A stretch of 64,000 nucleotides of DNA from Flavobacteriales bacterium. GTDB lineage: Bacteria > Bacteroidota > Bacteroidia > Flavobacteriales_D > Crocinitomicaceae. The notes below the pieces were generated by a model. It was not told the origin of the DNA and ran no database searches. It saw only the letters and a list, made by a program, of their open reading frames with translations. Positions 24,898 to 35,000 of the stretch are shown here, one piece after another. Location of the stretch: the NCBI GenBank assembly GCA_947447525.1, contig CANFJL010000005.1:1-64000 (forward strand), in the 5' to 3' direction. Each line of letters opens with the position of its first letter. The first letter of the stretch is position 1. The position numbers and the translations under genes are program-made.

Positions 24898-25888
24898 TAA
24901 GTCATTAATTAAAGATATTAAAGCAGGAAAATTTTTACCTGTCTATGTGCTGCATGGTGATGAAGCGTATTACATAGATGAGATTTCTGACGCCATTCAA
25001 GAACATGCTTTGGAAGAACATGAAAGGGATTTTAATCAATCGATTGTTTATGGTAAGGAAGCAGATTTATTGACACTCATCAGTGATCTTCGTTCGTATC
25101 CTTTGATGTCGGAAAGACGACTGCTCATTTTGAAGGAAGCTCAAGATTTTAAGTTATTGGAAGAATTAAATGCCTATATCGAAAATCCATTAAGTTCTAC
25201 TGTGCTGGTAATTTGTCATAAATATAAGGCAATCGATGCCCGTAAGAAGTTATTGAAATCAGCTGCAAAAGTAGGGGTAATTTTTAAGTCAGATAAGGTT
25301 AAAGAATATCAATTGGTCGATTGGACTTTAAACATGGTTAAAGCAAAAGGTTTTGGAATTACTTCTAAAGCAAATATGCTCTTGGTGGAGTCTCTTGGAA
25401 ACGATCTGAGCCGAATTGTTAACGAAATTAATAAGTTGGCCATATTCATTGAACCTGGAACAACCATTAATGAAGTGCATATTGAGGAAAATATTGGTAT
25501 TTCAAAAGACTATAATATTTATGAATTGGCCAATGCAGTCGCGGTTAAAGATTATTTAAAGGCGATGAAAATTGTTAATTATTTCGATCAAAATCTTAAA
25601 CCAGGCGATTTTATTCCTATTTATTCGAGTCTATTTAAGTTTTTCACGCAAATTATGAGGATTCATTTTCTCCCTAATAAATCTCAAGAAGCAGTTGCTC
25701 GAGCCTTGCAAATTCATCCCTTCGTGGCAAACGGACTCTTGAGTTCTAAAAATAATTATTCACCTAAGAAAATCGCAGCCAATATTGAGCTATTGCATAT
25801 CTATGACCTTAAGGCAAAAGGTGTGGGCAATCAATCAATGCCTGCTGGTGAACTGATGCGTGAATTGGTATTTCAATTACTACACTGA
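24890..25888 (+). CDS. holA: DNA polymerase III delta subunit
   Basis: 332 residues from the ATG at 24890; the ORF track's upstream TTG start at 24851 would overlap pepT by 47 nt and adds non-conserved residues. Delta opens the beta clamp as part of the clamp loader. N-terminal 'KFLPVYVLHGDEAYYIDEISD' is the classic delta opening ('LYGDEPYLI'-like). A middle helical region has 'LLVESLGNDLSRIVNEINKLA', and a C-terminal collar domain follows. There is a TGATG overlap with rsmE downstream. Confidence 0.93.
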   Translation: MDSKSLIKDIKAGKFLPVYVLHGDEAYYIDEISDAIQEHALEEHERDFNQSIVYGKEADLLTLISDLRSYPLMSERRLLILKEAQDFKLLEELNAYIENPLSSTVLVICHKYKAIDARKKLLKSAAKVGVIFKSDKVKEYQLVDWTLNMVKAKGFGITSKANMLLVESLGNDLSRIVNEINKLAIFIEPGTTINEVHIEENIGISKDYNIYELANAVAVKDYLKAMKIVNYFDQNLKPGDFIPIYSSLFKFFTQIMRIHFLPNKSQEAVARALQIHPFVANGLLSSKNNYSPKKIAANIELLHIYDLKAKGVGNQSMPAGELMRELVFQLLH

Positions 25889-26571
25889 TGGCTCAATTCT
25901 ACGCTCCCAATCTTCAAATAATAGACACTTCTTATTTTTTAACTGAAGAAGAGTCCAAGCATTGTATTCGTGTCTTGCGCATGCAAGTAAATGACACCCT
26001 AGAATTAATTAATGGAAAAGGATTAGTCTTTCAAGTAGTAATTATGGAAGCGCATCCAAAAAAATGTGCCGTCAAAGTGCTCAGCGTTGTTCAAATGCCT
26101 GCTCCGAAAAAAGAGATTCATATCGCAATTGCTCCCACAAAAAATATGGATAGGATGGAGTGGTTCGTTGAGAAGGCTGGTGAAATCGGCTTGACAAAAT
26201 TGTCCTTGATCAAATGTCATAATAGTGAACGAAAAGTTTGCAATCTGGAGCGTATGCAAAAAATTGCAATTGCCGCAATGAAACAATCAAAACAGTATTA
26301 TCTGCCCGAAATCGAAGAGCTAATTAACTATAATGCCTTCCTTGCTAAATATCCAAAAGGAATGATAGCGCATTGTTATCAAGAGCAGAAATCAGATATT
26401 GCTACTACAACTGTGACTGGTCCTCTGTTGATTGGTCCAGAAGGAGATTTCTCCAAAGAAGAACTAGCGCTTGCCCTTAAGTCAGGATACCTTCCTGTAA
26501 GTTTAGGAGAAAATCGTTTAAGGACTGAAACTGCGGCTTTACTGGGAGCGTTTCATCTTTCTATCCGATAA
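25888..26571 (+). CDS. rsmE: 16S rRNA (uracil1498-N3)-methyltransferase
   Basis: 227-residue SPOUT methyltransferase of the RsmE family, which methylates U1498 in 16S rRNA. Visible pieces: N-terminal PUA-like 'ESKHCIRVLRMQVNDTLELINGKG', then 'IAIAPTKNMDRMEWFVEKAGEIG', and the SPOUT knot 'LLIGPEGDFSKEEL' and 'VSLGENRLRTETAA'. Slightly shorter than E. coli RsmE (243). It shares one base with holA at the TGATG junction. Confidence 0.95.
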   Translation: MAQFYAPNLQIIDTSYFLTEEESKHCIRVLRMQVNDTLELINGKGLVFQVVIMEAHPKKCAVKVLSVVQMPAPKKEIHIAIAPTKNMDRMEWFVEKAGEIGLTKLSLIKCHNSERKVCNLERMQKIAIAAMKQSKQYYLPEIEELINYNAFLAKYPKGMIAHCYQEQKSDIATTTVTGPLLIGPEGDFSKEELALALKSGYLPVSLGENRLRTETAALLGAFHLSIR

Positions 26572-26627
26572 TCGTTTTAACAAGTGTTTTGATTAACTTC
26601 GTGTTAAATTAATATGAAGTTGCCGTT

Positions 26628-28472
26628 ATGTTGAAAGCTATTTTAAAAATAGTATTTATTCCCCTTGTTTTTGCTTGTGTTGATGTCTATCTCAGATCAT
26701 CACTTCTCGCTTTATACAGTACAAAACAGTTGGCTTTTTATTTTTTTTCGGTACTGTTATCCATAAGTTATTTTATCTTGATCTCTCTATTTTTAAAGAG
26801 AATTTCTGCTAATAAATATAGTTTTTATCTCTTTGCTCTAGTATTACTTTCGCCGCTTTTATTGTCGTTTATTGCCTCCTACGCTTACTTTTCTCTCAAT
26901 GGGATTTTTCCGAATTATTATACGCTGCTCTATTTTAAAACAGAACCCAAAAGCGCTATGATGATTGTTCGCGATGTCGCAGGATGGCGCGAAGTAATTT
27001 TCTTCGGATTGCTCCTAGTACTCGTACTATTTGGAATGCGTTGGTTTGTGAAAAAACAAGTACCTGAAATGAAGCCTTCTTCACTTTTAATTTATTTAGG
27101 GATTCAATTTATCGCCTTTCAATTTTTGGTATTTCACCACAAAAAGTTTGATCAATGTGCCATGGTGGACACTAATTTTGCTGCCTGTGTCCAAAGACAC
27201 TTATTTACTTGGGATGACCACAGTGAATTTAAAGGCAAAGGTTTAGGTTGCCATGAAGCATTTCCGTTTAAATCATCTTCCCCAGATCAAAAAGTAAATG
27301 TGTTGGTGGTTGTTTTTGAAAGTTGTCGAAAAAATAGCATGCAAATTTATGGTCATGATAGAAATACAACGCCTTACCTATCCAAATTTGCATCTGAAAA
27401 TAGGGATGATTTTTATACTTTTCAGCAGGCGGTGAGTGTCTCGACCACTACTATGTTGGCTGTTCCGGCCATACTAACCGGAATTGGTCCGTTTCAAGAT
27501 TCTAGTGTGCTTTATCAGCAACCTTTTATTTGGGATTATGCTAAAATGGCTAATGCCTCTACCTTCTTTCTTTCTTCACATACCTTGAAGTGGTATCGTT
27601 TTGATCGATTCTATAAGAAAGCCAAATTAGATTTGTGGTGGAATAAAGATAATTCGGGTTTGCCTTTCTATAATGATTTGGGAATAAGGGATGCCGCTAC
27701 CATTCAAAAATTGAATAAAACCTTGTCGATACAAAAAGATCAGAATTTTATGGGGGTAGTACAGTTAAACACAAGCCATTATCCTTACAAGATTCCTCAA
27801 GAGTATTTAAAGTGGAAAGATACTTATGCTTCCTCTTATGATAATGCAATACTGTATCAGGATTTTTTGATGGGTAAGATGCTTAAACAACTAAAAGCTC
27901 AAAAAATATTGGACAATACAGTGGTATTTTTTGTAAGCGATCATGGTGAATCATTAATGGAACACAAAAGTATTGGTCATGTTGAAAATAATTACACTGA
28001 AACAATTAGCATTCCGATGATGGCCTATATTCCGAGTAAATTATTAAACAAAAAGCAAATAAAAGCTTTGCGATACAATACCAAACAATTAACTGCAAAT
28101 GTTGATTTAGCCCCAACGCTTGTAGAATTATTGGGACTCAAAAATCATAAAGAAGTACGTCCCTATTTATCTAATTTCTCAGGATATAGTTTGCTTCAAC
28201 CCATTGAATCTGACAGGAAGGTAATTTCTTTAAATAACAATCAAATCGCTTCCTTTAATACTGGAATTTCCATAGCGCATAAGAATTGGCATTATCTTTA
28301 CCGGACCAATATTGTTCCAAATAAAGAAGAGTTGTATTTTTGGAAAAAGGATTTGGGTGAAATGCATAACAAGGTAAATTCTTTATCAAAAACACAAAGA
28401 CAAGGAATTATTAATTTTATCTCTACTTATCCAGTCTGTTCCAAATTTATTACGCTAATGTCAACAAATTAA
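26628..28472 (+). CDS. Membrane-anchored sulfatase-fold enzyme (LTA synthase/EptA-like)
   Basis: 614 residues: about four or five membrane helices in the first 190 residues, then an alkaline-phosphatase-superfamily periplasmic domain. Catalytic-type motifs are 'VLVVVFESCRKNSMQIYGHDRNTTPYLS' (metal-binding Glu/Asp region), 'SVSTTTMLAVPAILTG' (nucleophile Thr expected here) and 'FFVSDHGESLMEH' (Asp-His). The family includes lipoteichoic acid synthases, phosphoethanolamine transferases (lipid A or glycan) and OpgB-like phosphoglycerol transferases. In a Gram-negative bacterium a phosphoethanolamine or phosphoglycerol transfer to lipid A or glycans is the better guess. Substrate not determined. 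Confidence 0.85.
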   Translation: MLKAILKIVFIPLVFACVDVYLRSSLLALYSTKQLAFYFFSVLLSISYFILISLFLKRISANKYSFYLFALVLLSPLLLSFIASYAYFSLNGIFPNYYTLLYFKTEPKSAMMIVRDVAGWREVIFFGLLLVLVLFGMRWFVKKQVPEMKPSSLLIYLGIQFIAFQFLVFHHKKFDQCAMVDTNFAACVQRHLFTWDDHSEFKGKGLGCHEAFPFKSSSPDQKVNVLVVVFESCRKNSMQIYGHDRNTTPYLSKFASENRDDFYTFQQAVSVSTTTMLAVPAILTGIGPFQDSSVLYQQPFIWDYAKMANASTFFLSSHTLKWYRFDRFYKKAKLDLWWNKDNSGLPFYNDLGIRDAATIQKLNKTLSIQKDQNFMGVVQLNTSHYPYKIPQEYLKWKDTYASSYDNAILYQDFLMGKMLKQLKAQKILDNTVVFFVSDHGESLMEHKSIGHVENNYTETISIPMMAYIPSKLLNKKQIKALRYNTKQLTANVDLAPTLVELLGLKNHKEVRPYLSNFSGYSLLQPIESDRKVISLNNNQIASFNTGISIAHKNWHYLYRTNIVPNKEELYFWKKDLGEMHNKVNSLSKTQRQGIINFISTYPVCSKFITLMSTN

Positions 28473-28484
28473 GGATTTTTTCTT

Positions 28485-29165
28485 GTGTCAAAATTAAGAT
28501 TACTAGATGATAAAATTTGGTTTCCTCCTCCTGAGGAAGCTCAAGAAGATGGTTTACTTGCCTACGGTGGAGACTTGAGTGAAGAAAGATTACTATTGGC
28601 ATATCGTTCAGGTATTTTTCCATGGTTTGAAGATGAACTTCCATGGTTGGAAGAAAGTTTACCGCTTTGGTGGCATCCTGACCCTCGCTTTGTACTTTAC
28701 CCTAAGGATTTGAAGATTTCAAAAAGTATGCGAAAAATCTTAGAAAAAGGACAGTTTGAATTTAAAGTAAATTCCGATTTTGAACAAGTTATTCGCGCTT
28801 GTCAGAAAATTGAACGCAAAGATCAAGACGGCACTTGGATTACCAATAGTATGATAGCAGCTTATTCGCGTTTGCATTTATCTGGAACCGCTTTTTCTGC
28901 TGAAGCTTGGTTGGATGGAAAATTAGTAGGTGGACTTTATGGTGTCTTGCTGGGAAAAGTTTTTTTCGGGGAAAGTATGTTTAGTCATGCCAGTAATGCA
29001 AGTAAATTTGCATTTATTCATTGGGTAAAGTTGTTGGAAAGTAAAGGGATTGAACTCATAGATTGTCAAATGCATACGAAACATCTTGAAAGCTTAGGTG
29101 CTACATTTGTATCGAGACAAAAATTCATGGATTTATTAAATCAATTTATTCCCCCGCTGAACTAA
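28485..29165 (+). CDS. aat: Leucyl/phenylalanyl-tRNA-protein transferase
   Basis: 226-residue L/F-transferase of the N-degron pathway: it adds Leu or Phe from aminoacyl-tRNA to proteins with N-terminal Arg or Lys. Starts with GTG at 28485. Family motifs: 'WFPPPEEAQEDGLLAYGGDLS', 'RSGIFPWFEDELP', 'WWHPDPRFVL', 'TWITNSMIAAYSRLH', 'GESMFSHASNASKFA' and 'IDCQMHTKHLESLGA'. Its 3' end overlaps the convergent exonuclease gene by 20 nt. ClpS, the partner adaptor, is not in the window. Confidence 0.96.
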   Translation: MSKLRLLDDKIWFPPPEEAQEDGLLAYGGDLSEERLLLAYRSGIFPWFEDELPWLEESLPLWWHPDPRFVLYPKDLKISKSMRKILEKGQFEFKVNSDFEQVIRACQKIERKDQDGTWITNSMIAAYSRLHLSGTAFSAEAWLDGKLVGGLYGVLLGKVFFGESMFSHASNASKFAFIHWVKLLESKGIELIDCQMHTKHLESLGATFVSRQKFMDLLNQFIPPLN

Positions 29166-29859
29166 TATTTGCCTCTGAAACCAAACTTTCACCATTCATT
29201 TTGAGGTACAATTGGATGAGCGCAATGACATCTTTCTCGCAGTATATTCTAATCCTATTTAAATCTTTCTCTTCATAATATACGCGCGCTACATCCGCTC
29301 CAGTAATATCGTCTTTGGGTGTTGGAATTTCAAATACATGACACAGAAGTGATAAAGAAGTGTATGCTTTGTAATCTCCAAATTTCCACATTTCCATCGT
29401 GTCCACATGTTTTATTTCCCAAGGTTTTTTACCTGTTAAATTCAAAATGTTCGGAAGACCAATTCCATTAATCAACATTCTTCTGCAGAGGTAAGGGAAA
29501 TCAAATTCTTTGGCATTGTGTCCGCAAAGTAAATGATCATGTCCGTTGTAATGGTCTTCTAAAAGTCTTTTGAATTGGAGCAATAAAGTCTCTTCATCAT
29601 CGTGAGCAAATGACTTTAAGCGAATCGTTCTGCCTAAAGTGGAGTTGCGCAACATCCCAACGGAAATACAAATAATTTTCCCGAATTCTGAAAGTATTCC
29701 GCCTTTCTCATTGTAAATCATTTCAAATGATTTCTCTTCATTTTGTGCAAATCTATTCTTTGCGTTAAATAATTCCTTTGTCTTATCATCTAAATCTTGA
29801 TAAGCATAAGTTTGAGGTACAGTTTCTATATCTAGAAATAATATTTTATCGTAGGACAT
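29146..29859 (-). CDS. DEDD-type 3'-5' exonuclease (PolB-like)
   Basis: The ATG at 29859 gives 237 residues beginning 'MSYDKILFLDIETVPQTYAY', which is the conserved ExoI motif. The ORF track's 306-residue version runs back under the divergent gene and adds 69 implausible residues. Exo motifs: 'FLDIETVPQ' (D/E), 'LCGHNAKEFDFPYLCRR' (D), and 'YCEKDVIALIQLYLKM' (D). It is related to predicted PolB-like 3'-5' exonucleases common in Bacteroidota. Likely DNA or RNA maintenance; exact substrate unknown. The 95-nt divergent gap to the fRMsr gene probably holds both promoters. Confidence 0.9.
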   Translation of the reverse strand: MSYDKILFLDIETVPQTYAYQDLDDKTKELFNAKNRFAQNEEKSFEMIYNEKGGILSEFGKIICISVGMLRNSTLGRTIRLKSFAHDDEETLLLQFKRLLEDHYNGHDHLLCGHNAKEFDFPYLCRRMLINGIGLPNILNLTGKKPWEIKHVDTMEMWKFGDYKAYTSLSLLCHVFEIPTPKDDITGADVARVYYEEKDLNRIRIYCEKDVIALIQLYLKMNGESLVSEANISSAGE

Positions 29860-29954
29860 GCTTGGTGAACATTGGTTATTAATATTTATTGAATATACAA
29901 TTTCTTTTTGTTTTATCCAACTAAAAATCTGATTTTTGTCCAATAATAGTTGCA

Positions 29955-30422
29955 TTGGAACAGATTCATTTTGCTGGCATAAGTAAGGAAGATAAGTATA
30001 AGAACTTATTACCTCAACTGCACGCGCTACTTTTAGATGAAAAGGATCGTATTGCAAATTATGCAAATGTCTGTGCTGCCCTTCAATCTATTTTTAATTT
30101 TCATTGGATAGGTTTTTATCGCGTGCTTGAAGATGAATTGGTTCTAGGTCCATTTCAAGGTCCTGTAGCCTGTACAAGGATAAAAAAAGGTAAAGGTGTT
30201 TGTGGCAGTGCTTGGGAACAGAAACGAACTATATGCGTCCCCAATGTGCATGAATTTGAAGGACATATTGCGTGCAGTCCTTTGTCTAATAGTGAGATTG
30301 TAGTGCCTGTTTTTGTGAATCATGAGCTCGTAGCGGTCCTCGATGTAGACAGTAGTGCTCTCGATTATTTTGATACGATAGACCAAGAATATTTAGAAAA
30401 AATATGCGAATGTTTAAATTAA
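29955..30422 (+). CDS. msrC: Free methionine-(R)-sulfoxide reductase (GAF domain)
   Basis: 155-residue GAF-domain protein of the fRMsr type, which reduces free methionine-(R)-sulfoxide with thioredoxin. The conserved core is present: 'NFHWIGFYRV', 'LGPFQGPVACTRIKKGKGVCGSAWEQ' and 'HIACSPLSNSEIVVPVF', carrying the three cysteines used in catalysis and resolution, plus 'LAVLDVDSSALDYFDTIDQEYL'-like end. No in-frame ATG precedes the core; TTG at 29955 is the plausible start, and the total length is then normal. Its 3' end overlaps the next gene by 19 nt. Confidence 0.9.
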   Translation: MEQIHFAGISKEDKYKNLLPQLHALLLDEKDRIANYANVCAALQSIFNFHWIGFYRVLEDELVLGPFQGPVACTRIKKGKGVCGSAWEQKRTICVPNVHEFEGHIACSPLSNSEIVVPVFVNHELVAVLDVDSSALDYFDTIDQEYLEKICECLN

Positions 30423-31948
30423 TATATCTTTTTATTTTCAGTCTACTCTTGTTCTCCTGTGCGCAAATAGGAACCATTACGGGTGGACAAAAAGATGTTG
30501 TCGCTCCTGGAATTGTTAAAATTCAACCAGAAAATTATCAATTGAATTTTAATGACAAGCAATTGAAAATTACTTTCGATGAATATTTTACTTTAAATAA
30601 AGCAGAGCAAAATATCATTATTGTTCCACCAGATGCTGCATTACATGCTCTAATCGACAGAAAAAGTTTAATTCTGAATTGGGAAGAAGGCTTAAGAAAA
30701 AACACCACCTATTCCATTTATTTTAACAAAGCAATCAAGGATGTGACCGAAGGAAACGACTCCATTATGAGTATTGTCTTCTCAACAGGTTCCACCATTG
30801 ATTCTCTTTCTCTGACGGTATTTCTTAAAAATGCTTTTACCAATGCTCCAGTAAAAAATGCCGTATTTGGTTTGTATGATTCTTTATCAGCACTTAGTCC
30901 TCGATATTTTATTTCTAGTGATGTAGACGGTAAAGCGACTTTAAGTCATATTTCAGAAGGTACCTATTTTCTGAAAGCCTTTGAAGATGTGAATAATGAT
31001 TTGTTGGTTCAAGCACAAGAATTGCAAGGTTTATTATTTAATAGTATTCTTTTGGATCAGGATTTTTCGGATACACTTGTCTTAAGATTATCTCATCCTT
31101 TATATGAAACAAGAATTAAAAATGTAAAATTTATTCCACCCGGAATGATAGGGATGCATGTACCTGAAAATTTTAATCCTGAACACCTAAAGTTTCTAGA
31201 TCAAACGGTAAAATCAGAGGGGTGTTTTTATCCTAAAAGAGATAGCGTGATCCTTTTTACAGGACCCTTGGCGCTAGATAACGGAACCTTAGTGTATGAG
31301 CAGGATACTATTTCCATACGCTTTCCTGAGAAAGACCGTAAATTGAATATGAGTGTGAAGTTAAAAGCACTAGAGCAATTGCTTAGTAATAAAAATCCAC
31401 TCGTGATAGAGGTAAATGATAAGGTTATGGCAGTTGACGCTTCTAACTTGTCCTTGCTTAATGCTGCTGATAGCACTTCAATATCCATCGATTCTATTAA
31501 ATGGCAACAACAACAAATCTTTGTTTATGCCGATTGGAAGAATTCAAATAAACTCTCCATTCAACTTAAGAAAGATGCCGTTCAAGGGATGTCAGGAACT
31601 TCTAACAATCCAGCAAGCTATTCCCTAAAAAGACAAATTAGTAAAGATTTCGGAGCTCTAAAAGTTACTTTGTCTGATACTATCATAAAAGGAGTATTGG
31701 AACTTGTAAAAGGGCTTGAAGTACTTAGAAGTCAAACTATTGATGGGAAAAGTAATTTTGTATTCACGGATTTGATTCCAGGGGAATATTATTTCAGAAT
31801 TATTTTAGATGAAAATCAAAATGGAATTTGGGATCCCGTTCAACCTGTATTGCAACGACAAGCAGAACAAGTGCTGTGGTTTAAGACTCCTATAAAATTA
31901 AGAGCCAATTGGGAAGTGGAATCTCAGTTAGAAATTATTCAGCCTTAA
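30404..31948 (+). CDS. Ig-like domain lipoprotein
   Basis: 514 residues. Signal 'MRMFKLIYLFIFSLLLFSC' with lipobox Cys at residue 19; a second ATG two codons in gives nearly the same signal. A bacterial Ig-like (Big_5-type) domain follows: 'VKIQPENYQLNFNDKQLKITFDEYFTLNKAEQNIIIVPP', then beta-rich segments with carboxypeptidase-regulatory-like folds ('NAVFGLYDSLSALSPRYFISSDVDGKATLSHISEGTYFLKAF', 'YYFRIILDENQNGIWDP'). Widespread in Bacteroidota as an outer-membrane lipoprotein; function not established. The 19-nt overlap with the fRMsr gene suggests coupled translation. Confidence 0.85.
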   Translation: MRMFKLIYLFIFSLLLFSCAQIGTITGGQKDVVAPGIVKIQPENYQLNFNDKQLKITFDEYFTLNKAEQNIIIVPPDAALHALIDRKSLILNWEEGLRKNTTYSIYFNKAIKDVTEGNDSIMSIVFSTGSTIDSLSLTVFLKNAFTNAPVKNAVFGLYDSLSALSPRYFISSDVDGKATLSHISEGTYFLKAFEDVNNDLLVQAQELQGLLFNSILLDQDFSDTLVLRLSHPLYETRIKNVKFIPPGMIGMHVPENFNPEHLKFLDQTVKSEGCFYPKRDSVILFTGPLALDNGTLVYEQDTISIRFPEKDRKLNMSVKLKALEQLLSNKNPLVIEVNDKVMAVDASNLSLLNAADSTSISIDSIKWQQQQIFVYADWKNSNKLSIQLKKDAVQGMSGTSNNPASYSLKRQISKDFGALKVTLSDTIIKGVLELVKGLEVLRSQTIDGKSNFVFTDLIPGEYYFRIILDENQNGIWDPVQPVLQRQAEQVLWFKTPIKLRANWEVESQLEIIQP

Positions 31949-32024
31949 TTTCAGAATTAGTTTTCAACAAATAGGGATTTAATTTACAATTTCCTTAACT
32001 TTAAAATTCCAATTTTTCCCAATT

Positions 32025-35000
32025 ATGTATTTGGTTTTTGATACTGAAACAACAGGTTTACCGCGTAATTTTAATGCACCTATTACGGATGTAGAGAACT
32101 GGCCAAGAGTGGTTCAGTTGGCTTGGCAAATCCACGATGCTGATGGTGTACTTGTTGAACAGAAAGATTTTTTAATCAAACCAGTTGGTTTTAATATTCC
32201 AATTAAAGCGGAAGAAATACATGGAATTTCGACGGCATTGGCTGATTTGGCTGGAGAAGAATTGTCAGATGTACTTTTCTTGTTCAGAAAGGCAATAGAA
32301 AAAGTTGATTTTGTGGTAGGACACAATGTTAATTTTGATATTAATGTGATGGGTTGTGAATATGTTAGGAATCAAGAAGACACACCTTTTACCCTTCCAG
32401 TTTTAGATACCTGTACTGAAAAAACTGCAACATTATGTCAACTTCCAGGAGGTAGAGGCGGTAAATTTAAACTCCCTACGCTATCTGAACTATACCGCTT
32501 CTTATTTAACGAATCTTTTTCAGAAGCACACAATGCAACGGCGGATGTCGAAGCAACTACAAGATGTTTTTTAGAATTAGTCAGAAAAAATTATTTTTCC
32601 AATACCGAACTCAATAAAGACCAAGGATATTCAGCTCAATTTAATGCGCTTAATCCTGGAACTATTCCTTTAATTGGTTTACAGCACTTAAATCTAAAAG
32701 CTGAAAGTGCCAAATTAATTGCACCCAAAGAAGTAAAGACTACTCCACCGACAACTGTTTATAATCTAGGTGAACTTACAGACATTCCCTTTGTTCATTT
32801 GCACAATCATACCCAGCATTCTATTTTACAATCTACTACAGACGTAAAGGCTTTGATTTCAAAGGCTGTTTCCTTAGGAATGCCCGCTGTTGCATTAACG
32901 GATACAGGAAATATGATGGCTGCTTTTCATTTTGAAAAGGCAGCAAATGAATACAATCAAAGTGTAAAACGTGAACGCATTGCCGCTGAAAAAGAAGGAA
33001 TTCCCTTTGATAAAAAAGAAATCATACCGATTATTGGTTGCGAATTTAATATTTGTCGCAATCACATAGATAAGTCTGTACAAGACAATGGCTATCAAGT
33101 TGTTCTCTTAGCAAAAAACAAAATAGGATATAAAAATCTGATCAAATTAGCTTCCATTGCTTACACCAAAGGAATGTATTATGTCCCGAGAATTGATCGG
33201 GAATTATTACTTGCGAATTGTGGTGACTTAATCGCTTTATCGGGCAATTTAAATGGTGAAATACCAAGTTTAATACTCAATGTTGGAGAGGTTCAAGCGG
33301 AAGAAGCTTTGCTCTGGTGGAAAGAAACTTTTAATGATGATTTTTATATCGAATTAGGGCGTCATAATCTTCCATCTGAAGATTTGGTTAACAATAATTT
33401 ACTCGAGCTTGCGAAGAAACATCATGTGAAAATTGTCGCTACTAATAATACCTATTACATTGAACAGAAAGATGCCGTTGCTCATGATGTTTTACTTTGT
33501 GTAAAAGCAAATGAATTGGTCAATACTCCGAAAGGTCGCGGCAGAGGCTTTCGTTTTGGACTAGAGAACAATGAGTATTATTTTAAGTCGCAAGAGGAAA
33601 TGAAGAGCTTATTCTTAGATCTTCCCGATGCTATTAGTAATACGATGGAAATTGTTTCTAAATGTGAAGTTTATCATTTAGCACATGAAGTATTATTACC
33701 TGCATTCGATATTCCTAGCGAATTTATTGATGACGGTGATGCGGCTTCAGGAGACAAAATAGGGGAGAACAATTATTTGAAGCACTTGACTTATGAAGGG
33801 GCCAAAAAACGCTACGGAACCCTTAGTGATGCACTTGTAGAAAGAATAGAATTTGAATTAGCAACAATAAAAAATACAGGATATCCTGGTTACTTTTTGA
33901 TTGTACAAGACTTTTGTCACGCAGCTCGAAAAATGGGTGTTTCTGTTGGTCCTGGCCGTGGTTCAGCAGCCGGTTCTGTGGTTGCGTATTGCAATTGGAT
34001 TACGAATATTGATCCCATTAAATATGATTTACTTTTCGAAAGATTTTTAAATCCAGATCGTATATCCATGCCCGATATTGATATTGACTTTGATGATGAA
34101 GGCCGGAGTAAAGTGATTGATTATGTTATTGATAAATATGGAGCCAATCAAGTTGCTCAAATAATTACCTATGGTACCATGGCTGCAAAATCTGCAGTAA
34201 GAGATACAGCTCGGGTTATGAATTTATCCTTGCCGGAAGCAGATCGATTGGCCAAATTAATTCCAGATATTTCTCTAAAAAAATTATTTGGCTTAGAGGA
34301 TATGTTGCTCAGTGAGGCACTAAAGAATAATCAAGAAGCGCTCTCTAACGCTAAGGAATTACGCCGTATTTATAGAGGTACAGATATGCAAGCGGTGGTT
34401 CTTCAGAAAGCAATGGAAATTGAAGGTTCATTGCGGAATACTGGAATTCATGCCTGTGGTGTTATCATTACTCCTGGAGACATTTCTGATTTTGTACCCG
34501 TTGCTACGGCAAAGGATTCAGATATGGTTTGTACGCAATATGACAATTCAGTTGCCGAAGCAGCTGGTCTATTGAAAATGGATTTCTTGGGATTGAAAAC
34601 GCTTACTTTAATTAAAGATGCGGTCAAAATAATTAAAGAAAATAGAGGGATTGATCTCGATCCAGAAGAATTCCCAATTGAAGATCTAGCGACTTTTGAG
34701 TTGTTTCAAAGAGGAGAAACGGTGGGTATTTTTCAGTATGAATCGGTTGGAATGCAGAAGAATTTGAAGGAGCTTAAACCTACCGAATTTGCCGATTTAA
34801 TTGCAATGAATGCCTTGTATCGTCCGGGACCTATTGAGTACATTCCTTCTTTTATAAAACGAAAACATGGAATAGAGCCCATTATATATGATTTAGATGA
34901 TTGTGCGGAATATCTTAAAGAGACTTATGGTATTACCGTCTATCAAGAACAGGTAATGTTGTTATCTCAAAGTTTGGCTGATTTCACCAAAGGTGAAGCA

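Noticed and set aside
29859-30066. 69-residue N-terminal extension of the exonuclease in the ORF track
   Set aside because: It lies antisense to the fRMsr gene and upstream of the conserved 'FLDIETVP' start; the ATG at 29859 explains the protein fully.
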